Shown here one piece after another: positions 1-63,330 of a stretch of DNA of 64,000 nucleotides (its first letter is position 1; every line of letters begins with the position of its first letter). Both the position numbers and the translations under genes were made by a program. Origin of the DNA: Cristatella mucedo (lineage: Eukaryota > Bryozoa > Phylactolaemata > Cristatellidae). Location: the NCBI GenBank assembly GCA_009760855.2, contig WPIO01000024.1:2327001-2391000 (forward strand). Reading direction: 5' to 3'. The notes beneath the pieces are model-generated. The model saw only the letters and a program-made list of their open reading frames with translations, had not been told where the DNA came from and did no database searches.

Positions 1-144
1 AGAAGCGGAGCATTGCAACTGCTGCTGCCTCTAGAGCAACTGCAGCTGCCCTTTCGTGCTAGGACGGCTACCATGTACGTAGTTGATACGTTTGGGGGGA
101 CCAGAGTTGTCTGAAGACACTCTCCCCATCACTGAACGCCCATC

Positions 145-187
145 CACACCGGCTGATGCCAGGGTGGGTTGGTGATCAGCCGGTGTG
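145..187. repeat. Short inverted repeat (hairpin)
   Basis: CACACCGGCTGAT at 145-157 is followed after 17 bases by its exact reverse complement at 175-187. The flanks partly extend the stem. Origin unknown. Confidence 0.7.
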
Positions 188-879
188 GGTGGATACAAAC
201 TGAAATGCTGCTTGTTTCGTTACCTTTATCGCATCAGCATTAGCATCGGCCTAGCTTAGCGTTACATATCGGCCTAGCTTGGCAGTCTGCATCACAGACG
301 GATGTCTCGACGCCCCACAGCACTGACCGTAAACATCTGCAGCAGACCGAGCAAGCAGGCTCTGCCAGCACCACCCCTCCTCCTCCTCCTCCCCCCCCCC
401 CCGGCACACAGCTCGGCACTGCCTCGTGACAATATGCCACGGAGGCCTCACAAGTGTTGACCCAGGTGTCAGGGGTCAACACTGCCGGAAGAGGCGCTAC
501 AATAGTATAGAAGATCAGTACAATCAAGACTTGTTTAACTTGCTTGCATGTCTTACTTTCTGAGCGCATGCGTGTTCGTGCGGGTTTAGTGTGTGGGTGT
601 GTACATGTACTGGGGTGCCGTATAACGTTTACAGTTGGCGCAAGACTCTGCAACTAGGGTTGTTTGTCGAAAAAGTTGTGACTGCCATATTGCAACACTA
701 CTCATTGATCGACAATGGCATCCAATCACACAGCCTATCGACTTTAAGGTTCTGTCACCGACTTTAGGGTTTCTTCATTTTCTTGCTCTGGTCTGCCTAA
801 TGTAAGCACTTCCTAATCAGGCTTCGCATCATTACAGCCTGCTCTCCTGACTCAACGCATTCAGTCTCTTCCTTCTTCA

Positions 880-1015
880 AATTCTCTTGAGGTCACACCT
901 TCAGTGTGTGTATGCTCCGAAAGCCTGGAGCTCAGCACTGACTGACATCACGTCATCCTTTAATTTGACGGCATTTAAAATAAGCTAAAACCATTCTATT
1001 CCCCTCAATGTTTGC
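880..1015 (+). mobile_element. LINE 3' fragment (weak)
   Basis: Translated, the region gives VYAPKAWSSALTDIT and FNLTAFK. This matches the APKAWNSLPTCVRTSPDLTTFK end of the reverse transcriptase reading frame in the better copies of this window. It is heavily decayed. Confidence 0.5.
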
Positions 1016-1681
1016 TGTCTGTGAAAAATTGCCTGTTTGGACTTGCCTGCTGACAAGCTATCACTAACCAATTGATGCGAATCCTTTCCAGCACATGTAA
1101 ATTGCATGAACGAGATTTCGTTCTTTTATGGAGCTAAACAAATGTCTTACTTTAATTAAGAGAAAGTGGCATGCGACCGACAAATACGTGTTCTATAATA
1201 CATGCTTTGAAGCTAGAATGGATCACTCTGACAGGTAAACACGCCCGAAAACGAGGTTCATAACATAAAATAAACGGATTTAAAAGAAAAAGCCTTAGAG
1301 TCACTTTGAGCAGTCAATGCAATCCAAAACTAAAAAAACAACAACATTTAAGCTATTTCTGATTTCAATTAAAAGAAAATAATCTGAAAAAGGCAAATTT
1401 ACACCCAGATCGGGTCAATCATAAAATGACAACTTTTTAACGACTTGCCATCGGGCAATTTTGTGGTTTCACGTGTGCTATTTCTGTACACACTTTATCG
1501 GATAGGGCACCATCCCTGTAAAGAGCCTGAGAATAAGAACAACCGTCGTTTGCATTCTCTCTCTCCCTCACACATACTAAATGGTTAATTCCACAGGCTG
1601 CTACAGGCCACTTTCCGTTCAGGCCACCAGGGATACAAAGATGACATGTTTACAAGCAATAATGATACAAATAATGATAGG

Positions 1682-1775
1682 CTTATTTAAAAGCCTCATT
1701 TCTATAACAGCAGAGGCGCTTTAGCGGCAAAAAATCAAGAATAGCTTGCTTCACAACTCGAACTCAGGACCTGAA
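1682..1775 (-). mobile_element. tRNA-derived SINE, worn copy
   Basis: It keeps the family order on the minus strand: the TTTAAAAGCCTC end, an AGAGGCG...AGCGGC body and a decayed B box (CGAACTCAGGACC). It is much more diverged than the copies near 31 kb. Confidence 0.45.
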
Positions 1776-2849
1776 CAGTGAAATATAACTGTATAACCGA
1801 AGATCCAAGACCCAGCGATACAATCTAGGCTTGCAAGCATCGATGAGACAGACAGGGCTGCATAAAGTCTGGTTCAAAACTAGGACTAGGTGCTCACAGC
1901 TCGAGGTCAGCCTTGAACTTCAACTATGAACGGGCATCTCATAAAGCATGAGTGACACAGGGCAGTGCAGCAGCAGCTGCAGCTTTGGGATGATCGTTCG
2001 TCTAGAGTCGCACTGGTCATGGAGCCAAGAGCTGGCCCAGTAGCTGCAGCACACTAGTCAACTCGGGTGGGGGGGTAGGGTGGGGTGCTGTGGGTTGGGC
2101 AATTTCAAGCAGGCCGTCCGAGCACAGTAGCGCAGAGCACCAGTAGCAGCAGCTGCGCTACTCTTAGTGAGGCACCTTCTATCGCCGGCAAAGCACAGCA
2201 ATTGCACCTCTGAGAAGTGCACCAGCAAAGCCCGAGAAGCAGCCAATCACCGGTAGCATCGACATGTCCAAGCAGCGGCGGCGGAAGTCCGAAGCAGTAG
2301 CCCCCCCCCCGGCCAGCGCTGTCCATATCAGTTGAGAAGACAACCATGTCGATGCACGAGTGACTGCACATCATAGTTTAATCTCTTGATTGACTTCTGT
2401 TAGGCAGAGGCATGCATTTTGGCTTGGGAGCTTAGCCGCAAGATTTTGCTCCTGACACAAAGCCTTAACTTTCTGGGTCTTAACCGAGGACTAAGGCACG
2501 TGGATATGATAGTGGCTGAGGGCACTTCTGCTACTACATAGATGAGGCCACTTAATCAACTAACTTTTACTGTACGTCATAATATGCGTGAAAAGGCTCT
2601 AAAGCTCATTTGAATGCAACTTCTTCTACGCGTCACGGGAGCCTCAAGCTCTCTAGCAAAGACGCAGAGCCCAGAAGTGTCTTTAGGCACTCTATAAAGA
2701 GCATTGCACCTGCATTTAAGGACTTTGAAATTTGACGTTGAGCCTGAAAGCTCACGGCAAAGGCATGCTACTCGGAAGCACTCTTGATGTCTGTCTACAA
2801 AATGCAAAGTGCGCAGAAAGAGATTAAGTTCTCTGAGTGTGTTATGCAG

Positions 2850-3022
2850 ATTTATTATTATTATTGCTATTATTACTATTATACACAAGTATATATAATT
2901 TATCTGTATAGTGCCCTAAGCAAAACAATCTATTCAGGTGCTTCACACATGCCGCGGGGCTCGAGCCCACGACATCTGCCAGACCTTAACCTGGGTCGGG
3001 GCAAGCACCTTAACCACTGGTT
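2850..3022 (-). mobile_element. Second-type SINE (tRNA-like head, LINE-like 3' end)
   Basis: On the minus strand it has a tRNA-like head with TGGTTAAGGTGCTTG and a B box (GGGCTCGAGCCCC). Then comes a tail resembling the LINE 3' hairpin, ending in an ATT-rich run (2850-2880). Related copies lie at 33265-33408 and 46845-46965. Confidence 0.65.
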
Positions 3023-3911
3023 CAAACCAGACACTTCACCTCTTCAGGAACTCTAAAAATATCGCCAGCTTTAAAATGTAGTCCCCTCTGAAGATAGTGA
3101 CCGTGCACAAAGCACTTTGAAGTGGCGTGCCCTGCCGCTCACCCGACACTCACCCTGCCTCTGGAGCCATTCTATAAGTCAGCTCCTTCATGGAAAGGGG
3201 CTAACTAGCTTTCGGGGAAGTGGAGGGTGGGGATAAAAGAAGCTTCTTAGTTGGCACAATTCGTTTCCAGGATAGCATTCAATGAGCTAGACGCCCACTT
3301 ACCCCCCCCACCCTTCATCTAAATGCACATAGGTCTTTGATCTTCCCAACCAAGACAAACTGAACCAACACGACGACTAATTAATAGCCTCATTCGTGGT
3401 ACCTTTCAACAGACCAGTTATTATCAGGATTTAAGCTCGTGAAGGAATTCCCCTCTCAAAATCCAAAGGGGGCTTACAGGTCATTTGCAGACGCGTAAAT
3501 TGCACGGGGGGGGGGGGGCAGCGGGCACGACTAGCAAAACTAGCCAATGAAACTCAGAAGATGGTACGGACCGGCTTGCCCAAGGGGTCTTAGTGGGTCA
3601 CTAGACGGCCCCTCTGCTGAGGCCCATCAGTTGAGGGTTATCTGTTGCTAGCTCCAGCCAGGGTAGAGTGACCAAAACCTCACTGCTCACAGACCGGGTC
3701 ACAGGTCAGGGAACCGAGGCCAATCAAGCTAACTGCAAAAGGAAGAACAAGACACTTCGAGCCTGAACTGGTCTTTCAGCAAGAGGTTGGCTGCACATTC
3801 CACACCTGCTGCTCCATTGCCTGCAGTATTGACATATGCGCATAGCTCGTCAGACCCTCAAGACTGAACGAAATGCATTCGAGCCGTGTGCGCATAGCAA
3901 AGCGGCATTAC

Positions 3912-55371
<51,460 letters not shown>

Positions 55372-56084
55372 GACGCCTTCCTTCTTTTAGCGACGGTACG
55401 GATAGAGCGAGGACGAGGAAGCAGAAGGTGCTCACTCTCCCTTCTTCCGGCAGCAGGATGCGGTCGGCCGCCGAAGCTCCCGCAGCGCCGGCCGGCGGAC
55501 GTGCCGGACGGTGCGGATGCGACGGACCGAGCACGCACGCGCGCGCACGTACGCTAGCGAGATTCGGCTTTTGCCGACGACTGGGGACTCGAGAGCGAGA
55601 GCACTGCGCAACGGCGAACTCGCTATCCTCCGCTGCGGCTTCGCTCGAGGTGTCTCCCACGTGCTGATGCCGAGGTCGCCGCCGACGCCGTTCAGCCGTC
55701 GGGTGCCGCCACAAGACGGCCGAAGCGGATCGCGAGCGGCGAATTGCGCGCGGCCAGCAGGTCGGCACATACGGCAGCTGGCGGCTGATGAGCGGAGCAG
55801 GCGGCCGGAAGCGCTGCACACGAGCCGTAGCGCGCCTCCGCCGCTCTCACCGCCATTGGCTATCCGGGTGCGGGCACGCCGTCTGGCTGTCGCGCTTGCC
55901 GGCTCGCGACCGGGCGGGTCTGACTCTCACGGAGGATCCGTCGCGGCGGTTTTATGGGCGCGCCAAGCCGCCGACCGCGCGGCCGCTCGATGCGGCGGGC
56001 GGGCAGGCGACCGCGTACTCCGCAGCTTTAGCCGCCCGGCCGAGTCTTGCGGGTCGCGAGCGCCGGCAAAGACGCCGGCAGCAC

Positions 56085-56300
56085 CGGGCGGCGAGAAACG
56101 TTAGCTCGTACGGGCGGCGAGAAACGTTAGCTCGTACGGGCGGCGAGAAACGTTAGCTCGTACGGGCGGCGAGAAACGTTAGCTCGTACGGCCGGCGAGA
56201 ACGTTAGCTCGTACGGCCGGCGAGAAACGTTAGCTCGTACGGCCGGCGAGAAACGTTAGCTCGTACGGCCGGCGAGAAACGTTAGCTCGTACGGCCGGGT
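56085..56300. repeat. 26-bp GC-rich minisatellite in the CpG island
   Basis: About eight head-to-tail copies of a 26-bp unit with core CGGCGAGAAACGTTAGCTCG. Early copies are joined by ACGGGCGG and later copies by ACGGCCGG, and one copy lacks an A. Each unit carries several CG pairs and the palindrome AACGTT. Confidence 0.93.
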
Positions 56301-56950
56301 GGTGTCCCATCTTGCCGCGTCCGAGGTCCGGCACCACAGAGCTGCCGTAGGACGCAGTGACTCGCAGTTCACCTCTCGCCCCGGACGCCCAGAGGACTCA
56401 CGGGCTAGGACTGCTGCTCGACGTGCTAGTCTCAGTTTCGAGGCCAGACCGTCAAGTTAGACAGCCTTTCGGTCGGCGGGACGCTGGCTGCGTTTGCGCA
56501 CCCAAAATCTCCGTCGCGCCGAGCGCAATCGGTAGGTGCGATTTGCAAAAAATTAATTCGCAGGTAATTATTGGCATTTTACCAGACGTTCGGCGCTCCC
56601 GTTTCGAAGTAGGCTGCGCGAAGAAGGAAACCTTTTTTGGTGCGGGGTGGATGAGGGCGCTCTTTCGTTTTTCTGGATATTTCAAAAGCAATTTCGTGGA
56701 ACGTGACTGTGGCGGGATCGGCTGAGTCACGCGAGACCGGCGGTTGTGCGGGCGCATTCATGAGCTGGGCCGCTGCCATTTGTTGGCTCATAAGAGTTCG
56801 CTCGCGCACCGACGCTAAACTCGTGTGGCAGCGAAAACGTTTTGAAACTCTCGCCCTACGCTTTCGGGTGATGTTGGGCTGGCTCTGACGCTGCGCGAAG
56901 CAGTCCGGCATTTCGGATACCACGAGACGGAAGCACTCGCTCGATATGCC

Positions 56951-59079
56951 GCCCCGCCCCCTCCCCCCCCCGGCCTCCGGCCCTGGTCACCCGCGGAAGC
57001 CATTTGCGCCGTGCAATATCACCGATCTGAACTGGCTACTGAATCAGACAAAGTGCTAAATCGGACAGACTATGACTCATATATTACACCGGTCTGCATA
57101 TCAGTTGTCTGTCATTTGTTATTATTTTCCAAATTTACATCACAAATGATGATTTATGGTGCATTTTGCTTACATTGGCATGGCACCCAAAAAGAATTAC
57201 CCCCGACAAAATAGCCACAAAAAATAGCCCCGACAAAAATGCTGCGACAAAAGAGTCCAATATGATGGAGATCGACCAACTAGACCCAACGAAAACGCCC
57301 AGAATAATTAAAAAAATATTTTTGCGAATCTGTGAGGTGGCCGTTAACTACAGCATAAAAAATATTCCATTACGGTAATGAAAAACAACTTTTTAAAAAT
57401 ATTTCTTATTAAATGAGCTAAAAGTGAAAATGAATCAGAAAATGTATTCTACAGAGTAACAGTTCAGTCAGCCCCGACTTAAGACTAGGAGGTGCGAACT
57501 CGGCCACGGTCACACACACACAAAATTGAAAATCAAAATAGATCCTAGCAAAAATTTTAAATCCGTGCGCGGTCAGTTAGATATGACAAGGCCGCACATA
57601 GTAGGGAGGAAACGAAGTCTGACACCGTCAGAACGTATCGTAGGAGAACGTAGCCAATACCATTCTCAAATTACGAAAAGTTGACTTATAATAGGTTTTC
57701 CGGTCTCTATCTAGTTGGTAAGTCGCGTCTGACTGTAAATTAAGATTAATTTATTAATTAAACTAATTGATCTATTCCACATTTTGTTCTTACGTATTTG
57801 TGCTTCCGTTTGCTGCCAAGTTATTTTCATCTTTTCACGGCACCGCTCCTGTCAACAGACCATTGATTGTCATCATCTATCGGAATTCAAACTCACTCGA
57901 AAACTGTGAAAGGATCAGGACCGAGTAGAGATCGATATAGCACGTTTCCAAGCCGAGAGCCAGCAAACCAGAAGCATCGATGGCGAATACGTGCAACTTA
58001 ATCGGCATCTTCAAACTCTTGTTCCAACCTACGGTGGCATTGAGTGTCTAGATTACCTCCGTAGACTCGCACACAATCTGAAAATCTAAATTTCTACTCA
58101 AATGATGTCAAAATATATCAATCTAAAGTTACGTGGAAATTTTTCGACTTGAATCTTTAACGTTTTACTCAAAAAATTTCCTGACCAATTTAATATTAAT
58201 TGGTTATTTATTTTTATTACGCATTTATTATGTGTTAATTATTTAATATTATAGATACTCCCAAAGTATCTATTTAATTGAGCTGTTTTGATAAGGCTAT
58301 TTTGTCTTAGACTGTTTTGTATGCAGGTTATTTTTAAGGGGCTGTTTTTCCTGGGCTGTTTTGTCGGGTCACCGCTTTGGCAAGTTGGGGTTGGCAGATT
58401 TGGTTTACCTAAGATCGGGTGAACTTTAATGTTACCCATTGTGCATATATTGGCTTTCATTAGGTTTACCTGTTACAGTCACTTAATGACATACATGTTG
58501 TGTGTTATTTTTTGTAGAAAAATTAGCCATTTTTTCCTTGATGTAGTAGCTTAAATCAACGGGTATTTGTGATTTACAATGCTTAGGTTGTGAAAGAATT
58601 CTCTACATATATTCTGCTACATCTGTGCGACATTTTGACAAAATAGGAGCAGCTACAGATTACTACATTCATTAAGCTGTGCTATCACGCCCACTGCAAA
58701 TGCAAACTGGGAGATCAAGATAAGACACAGGCACCACATGTGGCGTGCAAACCGTGCGTAGAAAATTTGAGACAATGGTTTCAAGGTCAAAGCAAATACA
58801 TAACATTTTGAATACCAATAATTTGGAGAGAAAAAGCTGACCATTGGATTTTTATTCTGCACCACTAACGTGCAGAGCTTCGGCACGAAGAATAAGAATA
58901 AAATTGCATATCCAGATCTACCGTCAGGATGAGATGCTGTACAGCACAGGGATGAGGTGAAAGTTCCTGGTCCACTTGTTACACTTGATATATTGACTGA
59001 CAGTGATTCAAAAACAACTGAAAGGTGAAATTTAGGACGACTATAATGTTCTCGATAATCCAACATATAAACTAATGTA
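56951..59079. other. Upstream intergenic sequence
   Basis: G+C falls sharply at about 57000. Apart from the inverted-repeat element at 57202-58368 I see no gene or recognised repeat. Open frames here are short and unconvincing. Confidence 0.6.
57202..58368. mobile_element. Inverted-repeat element with repeated CCCGACAAAATAGCC ends
   Basis: The left end has CCCCGACAAAATAGCC, then AATAGCCCCGACAAAAATGC and GCGACAAAAG. The right end (58283-58368) holds the reverse complement modules GGCTATTTTGTC, GGGGCTGTTTTTCC and GGGCTGTTTTGTCGGG. This suggests a non-autonomous DNA transposon of about 1.17 kb with internally repetitive ends. No clear target duplication was found, and the outer borders are uncertain. 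Confidence 0.55.
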
Positions 59080-60620
59080 ATGTCACAATCTGATCGTGAT
59101 GACTTAGTAAGAGACTTTGACCTGCCCAAAGAGTCGGCTGAATTCCTTTGTTCAAGATTAAAAGAGCAAGATTTTCTTGCATCTGGGACTACATTTTTGT
59201 GGTATAGACGTCGTGCAAAAACATTTCTTTCGTACTTTTTGACAAAGGGTTCACTAGTCTATTGCAGCAACGTCGAAGGTCTAGTTAATCAAACGGAAAC
59301 TTGCTACGATTCAACTGGGTGGAGACTCTGCTGATTCATCGAACCGCAATTTAAAGGGATTTTTACTTCATATTTGAAGCAAACTTTCCTCTTTGCCGGC
59401 TGCACATTCTGCACAGATGAAAGAGATCTACGGAAACATGAAAATACTTCTCGGTGATATTAAATGTGATCAGGACCAGTGGCACATATGCCGCAATTTA
59501 AGAGTCATTTTCCTTCTGCTTGGACTTTAATGTGGCTGCCCAAACTATTCGTACTTTTTATGTCTCTGGGATAGTCGTGCTGATGCTCTTCACTTCCAAA
59601 AGAAAGACTGGCCAGAACGAAACCATTTTGTGCACGGGAGTGACTGTGGGCGCAACATCGCCACAGCATGTCGCCCCGCCCTAGCCTGACAGGGCAGGAG
59701 TGCATAACGCCTCTGCAGCCGGGTCCTCCCCACTGATGGGGGGGGGGAGGCGCGAGTGAATGGCCACTCGGTCATGCGATCTTTTCCTGCCGGCGCTTTT
59801 ATTCAGCTCTCGCAGTCGCGAGTGGACGTGTCGTCCGTCTCCGGCTCCCGCACACGTCGTGCACTGCCATTGAAGGGAAGAGCCAAGCGATTTCAATTAC
59901 ATCCTGTGGAGAGGTCAGTGGATTCGTTTACCATCGGTGCGTGCTGCACCGCAAACACGCTCGTCAACCTTCCGAGCGCTAAAAGTTGAAGACGACCCCT
60001 ACTTGAAAACGTTCGAGAGCCTCCTCTTGTCGACAGAAGAAAGTGCCACTTTCTCCTTTGCACAGACAGCTTGGACAAATTAAAAGCTATGTTAAGGCCT
60101 TAAACCAAGGCGGTGATAACTTTTAAGTACTTACAAGAAATGTTTCCTCAAATTAGCAGGCAAAGATAAAAGCTGGCATTTTTGTTTGTCCACAGAATAG
60201 AGAATTGTTCAAAGGCACACAGTTTACATAAACAATTACTCTGTTAGAGTTGCAGGCGTGGAATATATTTAAGTCTGTGGTAGAGAACTTTTTCTGGAAT
60301 CTCAAGTCTGTTGACCGCACGCGAATCGTTGAGTACATGATTCAGCAATACTTGAGTACATGATTATACGCGGCACTTGGCCACAGAATGTAAAGATACA
60401 TTTTCTAAATTATCACCTTGACTGTTTCTCAAAAAAATTAGCAGCATTCACCGAGGAGCAGGGTGAGAGGCTGCATCAGGACATATGTAAAATGGAGCGT
60501 AGATATCAAGGGTGCTGGAATGTTAGCGATGATTGTCGATTACTGTTGGAGCTTGAAGCGCCTCAATCCAGCTGCTGAGCAGAGAAGACAGTCAAAGAAG
60601 AGAGGCAGTTTAAAAGAATT
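59080..60620 (+). pseudogene. Decayed transposon-associated protein, function unknown
   Basis: A broken coding relic. Pieces in order are FDLPKESAEFLCSRLKEQDF with TTFLWYRRR at 59115-59215, SYFLCLWDSRADALHFQKKD with WPERN at 59550-59625, and KIHFLNYHLDCF then EEQGERLHQDICKMERRYQG at 60390-60510. From memory this order (DLPKESAE..SRLKE, FLCLWDSRAD, EEQGERFHQDI..ME.RYQG) recurs in many unnamed invertebrate, mostly arthropod, proteins. I think that family is spread by a mobile element but cannot name its function. Several stops and frameshifts and no introns. A GC-rich insertion at about 59650-60000 interrupts it. Confidence 0.6.
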
Positions 60621-60675
60621 TGACTAAATCAAAGAACATTAATGTATAAATTGTACATAAACTAGATGATATTGT

Positions 60676-60767
60676 TAATAAAAGATTGTAAAAGCTTTAT
60701 GTAGTGCATGCGAAAATATTCTAATAAAAGATTGTAAAAGCTTTATGTAGTGCATGCGAAAATATTC
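60676..60767. repeat. Exact 46-bp tandem duplication
   Basis: Two identical 46-bp units, starting TAATAAAAGATTGTAAAAGC, lie head to tail just after the decayed protein relic. Confidence 0.95.
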
Positions 60768-61300
60768 TAAAAATTTTAATTGTTAAAAATTCCAACGTGC
60801 TTGATAATAAAAGAGTTGCAGATTTTGAAAGAGCATACCGAAATTTGCTTGAATCGCCTATTAGATTGAAAACAATTGAAGAAAAGTTTTCATTTGCAGG
60901 GAGGCCAGTGTAACTAGTGGTTTCTGAATTGAGACGGTTAGGAGCCGATGGTGCGACAATCTACGATCAAGGCAGCACAGAAGCCAAAGCTACGCATTAG
61001 GCGAGAAGTTGGAGCTCCAGGAGTCGAGAGCTCATTTGAACTGTAGGCTTTGAGCCGTACGAGAGTTGCTCCGTTGTTTGCAGGCCGGTCTTTGTTGCTG
61101 CCTTCGTGTACCGCTACTGTCGGCATACCTGAGTGCATTGGTGTTACACCTAGAAGTCGCTAGCCACGGTTCAAAGGTGGGAGGCTTCGTTAGTTGTCGC
61201 TCGTCGGCTGAGACTAGCGCCGTTATGAGCGCTGCTGTTGCTGCGACGCTTGCTGCCTGGTTCTTTCAGGACGAGGAGGCCGCCCGCCAGCTTCTAGCAT
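60768..61300. other. Unrecognised sequence
   Basis: No gene or repeat recognised between the 46-bp duplication and the LINE fragments. Confidence 0.6.
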
Positions 61301-62160
61301 CGGCTTCGATATTCTGCCACTCAGTGGTAGATCTGAATCGTTCGGCTGCACCTCGAACCTGTGGAGACTGTGCCATCAGCTCCTGTGCTCCCAAAGCCTG
61401 GAACTCGCAGTAGTCCGACAAGACATCTCTGCAAACCCTGACTTGATACCTTCAATAAGGAAACTAAGAACCCGATTTTTCGCTACAGCATTTGCTCTGT
61501 CCGTGTGGACTGTCGTTTATGCATTTACGGGAGCTGAAAAGTTTGCAGTTTATCACAAATCTGTAGACATGCATTCTTTTCCGCTAAGGCTTGTCGGTCT
61601 TGAACACCGAACAGTTGCCACATTACACCACTTCTCATTGACATGCGCTGGATCCCAATCAAGCAGCGTATCGACTTCAAGATTCTGTCTCTCACTTTTA
61701 GGTCCTTGATTAGTGCTTTGCTTTGCCCTACCAGTGCAAACTGCTTTCCGAACAGGCTAGGCATCATACCGACAAGTTTTTAAGCTGTACCTGTAGGCGA
61801 CATCAAATCATTTGAAGACCGTGCCTTTCTATCGTTTGCTGCCAAAGCCTGGAAACTCCAGACTGACATCACGCCATCCCCTGACTTCGTGACCTTTAAA
61901 AAGAAACTAAAAACTTCCTCACAGCATTTACTGAGTCCGTGTGAATTGTATTGTGTACGTGTGTATGCCTGCTATCGCTGTGCATGCAATCACTAACCAG
62001 TGTAGCAAGCGTCCCCCACTTGAAAGAGATTATAGTAGTTATCTGACGGTTCTATAAAAATATCTTCTTATTATTATCATGTTAAGTGCCAAGACAGACA
62101 TTGAGTTCTCTTAGGGCTTAATACAAATTGTATTTGTTATTTTTTATAGGCGTTTTAGAT
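61300..62160 (+). mobile_element. LINE 3' fragments, two pieces
   Basis: The first piece (61300-61510) encodes SSCAPKAWNSQ and ends in the RT C-terminal pattern. The second (about 61560-62160) encodes the TLHHFSLTCAGSQSSSVSTS region (frameshifted HWLPIKQRIDFKIL). It ends with FEDRAF...AAKAW and a worn tail with TTATTATTATCATG. They are probably two separate decayed insertions. Confidence 0.65.
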
Positions 62161-62640
62161 ACGCTAAAAACCTGCAGAACTGCTCTCTAAGCCTGCCAGC
62201 GCCTTCCTCGAAAACTGGCAGCCGCCGGGAAGGACTATCAGGCTTTTGCCGGGGGGAGGGGAGGTTCTACAACGAGATTTCTTAGTGAATGAGTCTGGAG
62301 TCACGGTGGCAGGCCAGCTTCGCCTTTCAGCTACCCATAGAAGGCTTTTGTTCCCGCAGCCTTTCCTTAACTTCAAGGAGACCTTGCATAATACCCATCA
62401 ACTACGATTCATCATAAATAAACACCGCGAAGCTCCAACTACGATTGTACATTTCACAGCACGTTTTTCGTAGAGGGTGCGTCTCAAGAATTACAGCTAA
62501 ATTGTATATTACATTATCTTTATGCTATATATCATTAGCTTTATGCTTCCACATTTTCGACCGCACCACTAAGTTGTAGCCCAGCAGTATGACCGTGAGA
62601 TATCCGCTTGCAAGCCGGAGTGTATGCAATGCTATTGAGC
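62160..62640. other. Unrecognised sequence
   Basis: No gene or repeat recognised. Confidence 0.6.
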
Positions 62641-62647
62641 TGATATG

Positions 62648-62812
62648 CCTGCGTCTTAGCCTAGCGGTGAGGCGCTCGCGCAATTCACGACCCGTGTAGC
62701 GAGTTCGAGTCACGCTGCTCACACCATTCTTGCCTACTGTAAGAGGGTAATAGCCGTGAAGGCTCTTCTGCCGCTATGTAAGTGAGACCTTTGAGTCGGC
62801 TGATCTTTGCTT
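62648..62812 (+). mobile_element. tRNA-derived SINE
   Basis: Plus-strand copy with an A-box region CTTAGCCTAGCGGTGAGGCG, B box GAGTTCGAGTCACGC, GTAATAGCCGTGAAGGCTCT body and GAGTCGGCTGA end. It is diverged in the middle. Confidence 0.8.
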
Positions 62813-62929
62813 TAGTTTACGTGGCCATCTTGTGCAAGTTCACTTTGGAACACCACATGGAGATTTTTTCAAGAGTCTATGTGATGTAGGCTGGCCAAGC
62901 TTATATAGAGTTACGCTTTCCAGTTTCCG

Positions 62930-63330
62930 AGTATCGCTAGGTTAGCCAATAAGTAGGTGCTGCATGGATACCACAATCAAGTTGGTCCATGCATTTGCAG
63001 CATCGCATATGGACTCCTGCAACTCGCTATTTACAGATCTTCTTTATGTTGCAGCTAGAGCCTAGAGATGCCTCAAAGCTCTACAGCTAGCTTGTCTGAC
63101 GTGAGCGTCGCAGTCGCCACACTTCACCGCTTCTCGCCGACCTGCACTGGCTTCCAATCAAGCAGTGATCGGCTTCGATGTTTTGCCGCTCTCTTTTAGG
63201 TCCCTTCATTCTCTTGCACCAGCCTACCTACCAGAACTACTCCCCAATCAAACTATGCGCCACCCACTTATCTGAATCAAGTCGTTAGCTTTACCTCAGA
63301 CTCAATGACCACCGTGCGACTTGTAGGTAG
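62930..63330 (+). mobile_element. LINE reverse transcriptase fragment
   Basis: DNA match to the 37.5-kb copy around AAGTTGGTCCATGCATTTGC, GACCTGCACTGGCTTCCAAT and TTTAGGTCCCTTCATTCT, with several indels. Confidence 0.8.

Larger units (their letters stand above)
1..3911. other. Downstream intron(s) of the SLC15-like gene; no exon recognised
   Basis: The missing C-terminal exons (expected pattern AP.SMKS...GWLLTVA) were searched for on the minus strand and not found. Contents seen: a 13-bp inverted repeat at 145-187, a LINE scrap near 880-1015, a worn SINE at 1682-1775 and a second-type SINE at 2850-3022. The rest shows no recognisable feature. Confidence 0.6.

Noticed and set aside
2105-2374. 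GC-rich open frames as possible C-terminal exon of the transporter
   Set aside because: The hydrophobic stretch does not match the expected GWLLTVA helix, and no phase-0 acceptor precedes it.
56357-56725. 122-codon plus-strand frame as a divergent gene sharing the CpG island
   Set aside because: No recognisable domain, no splice-supported continuation, and composition as expected for the island edge.
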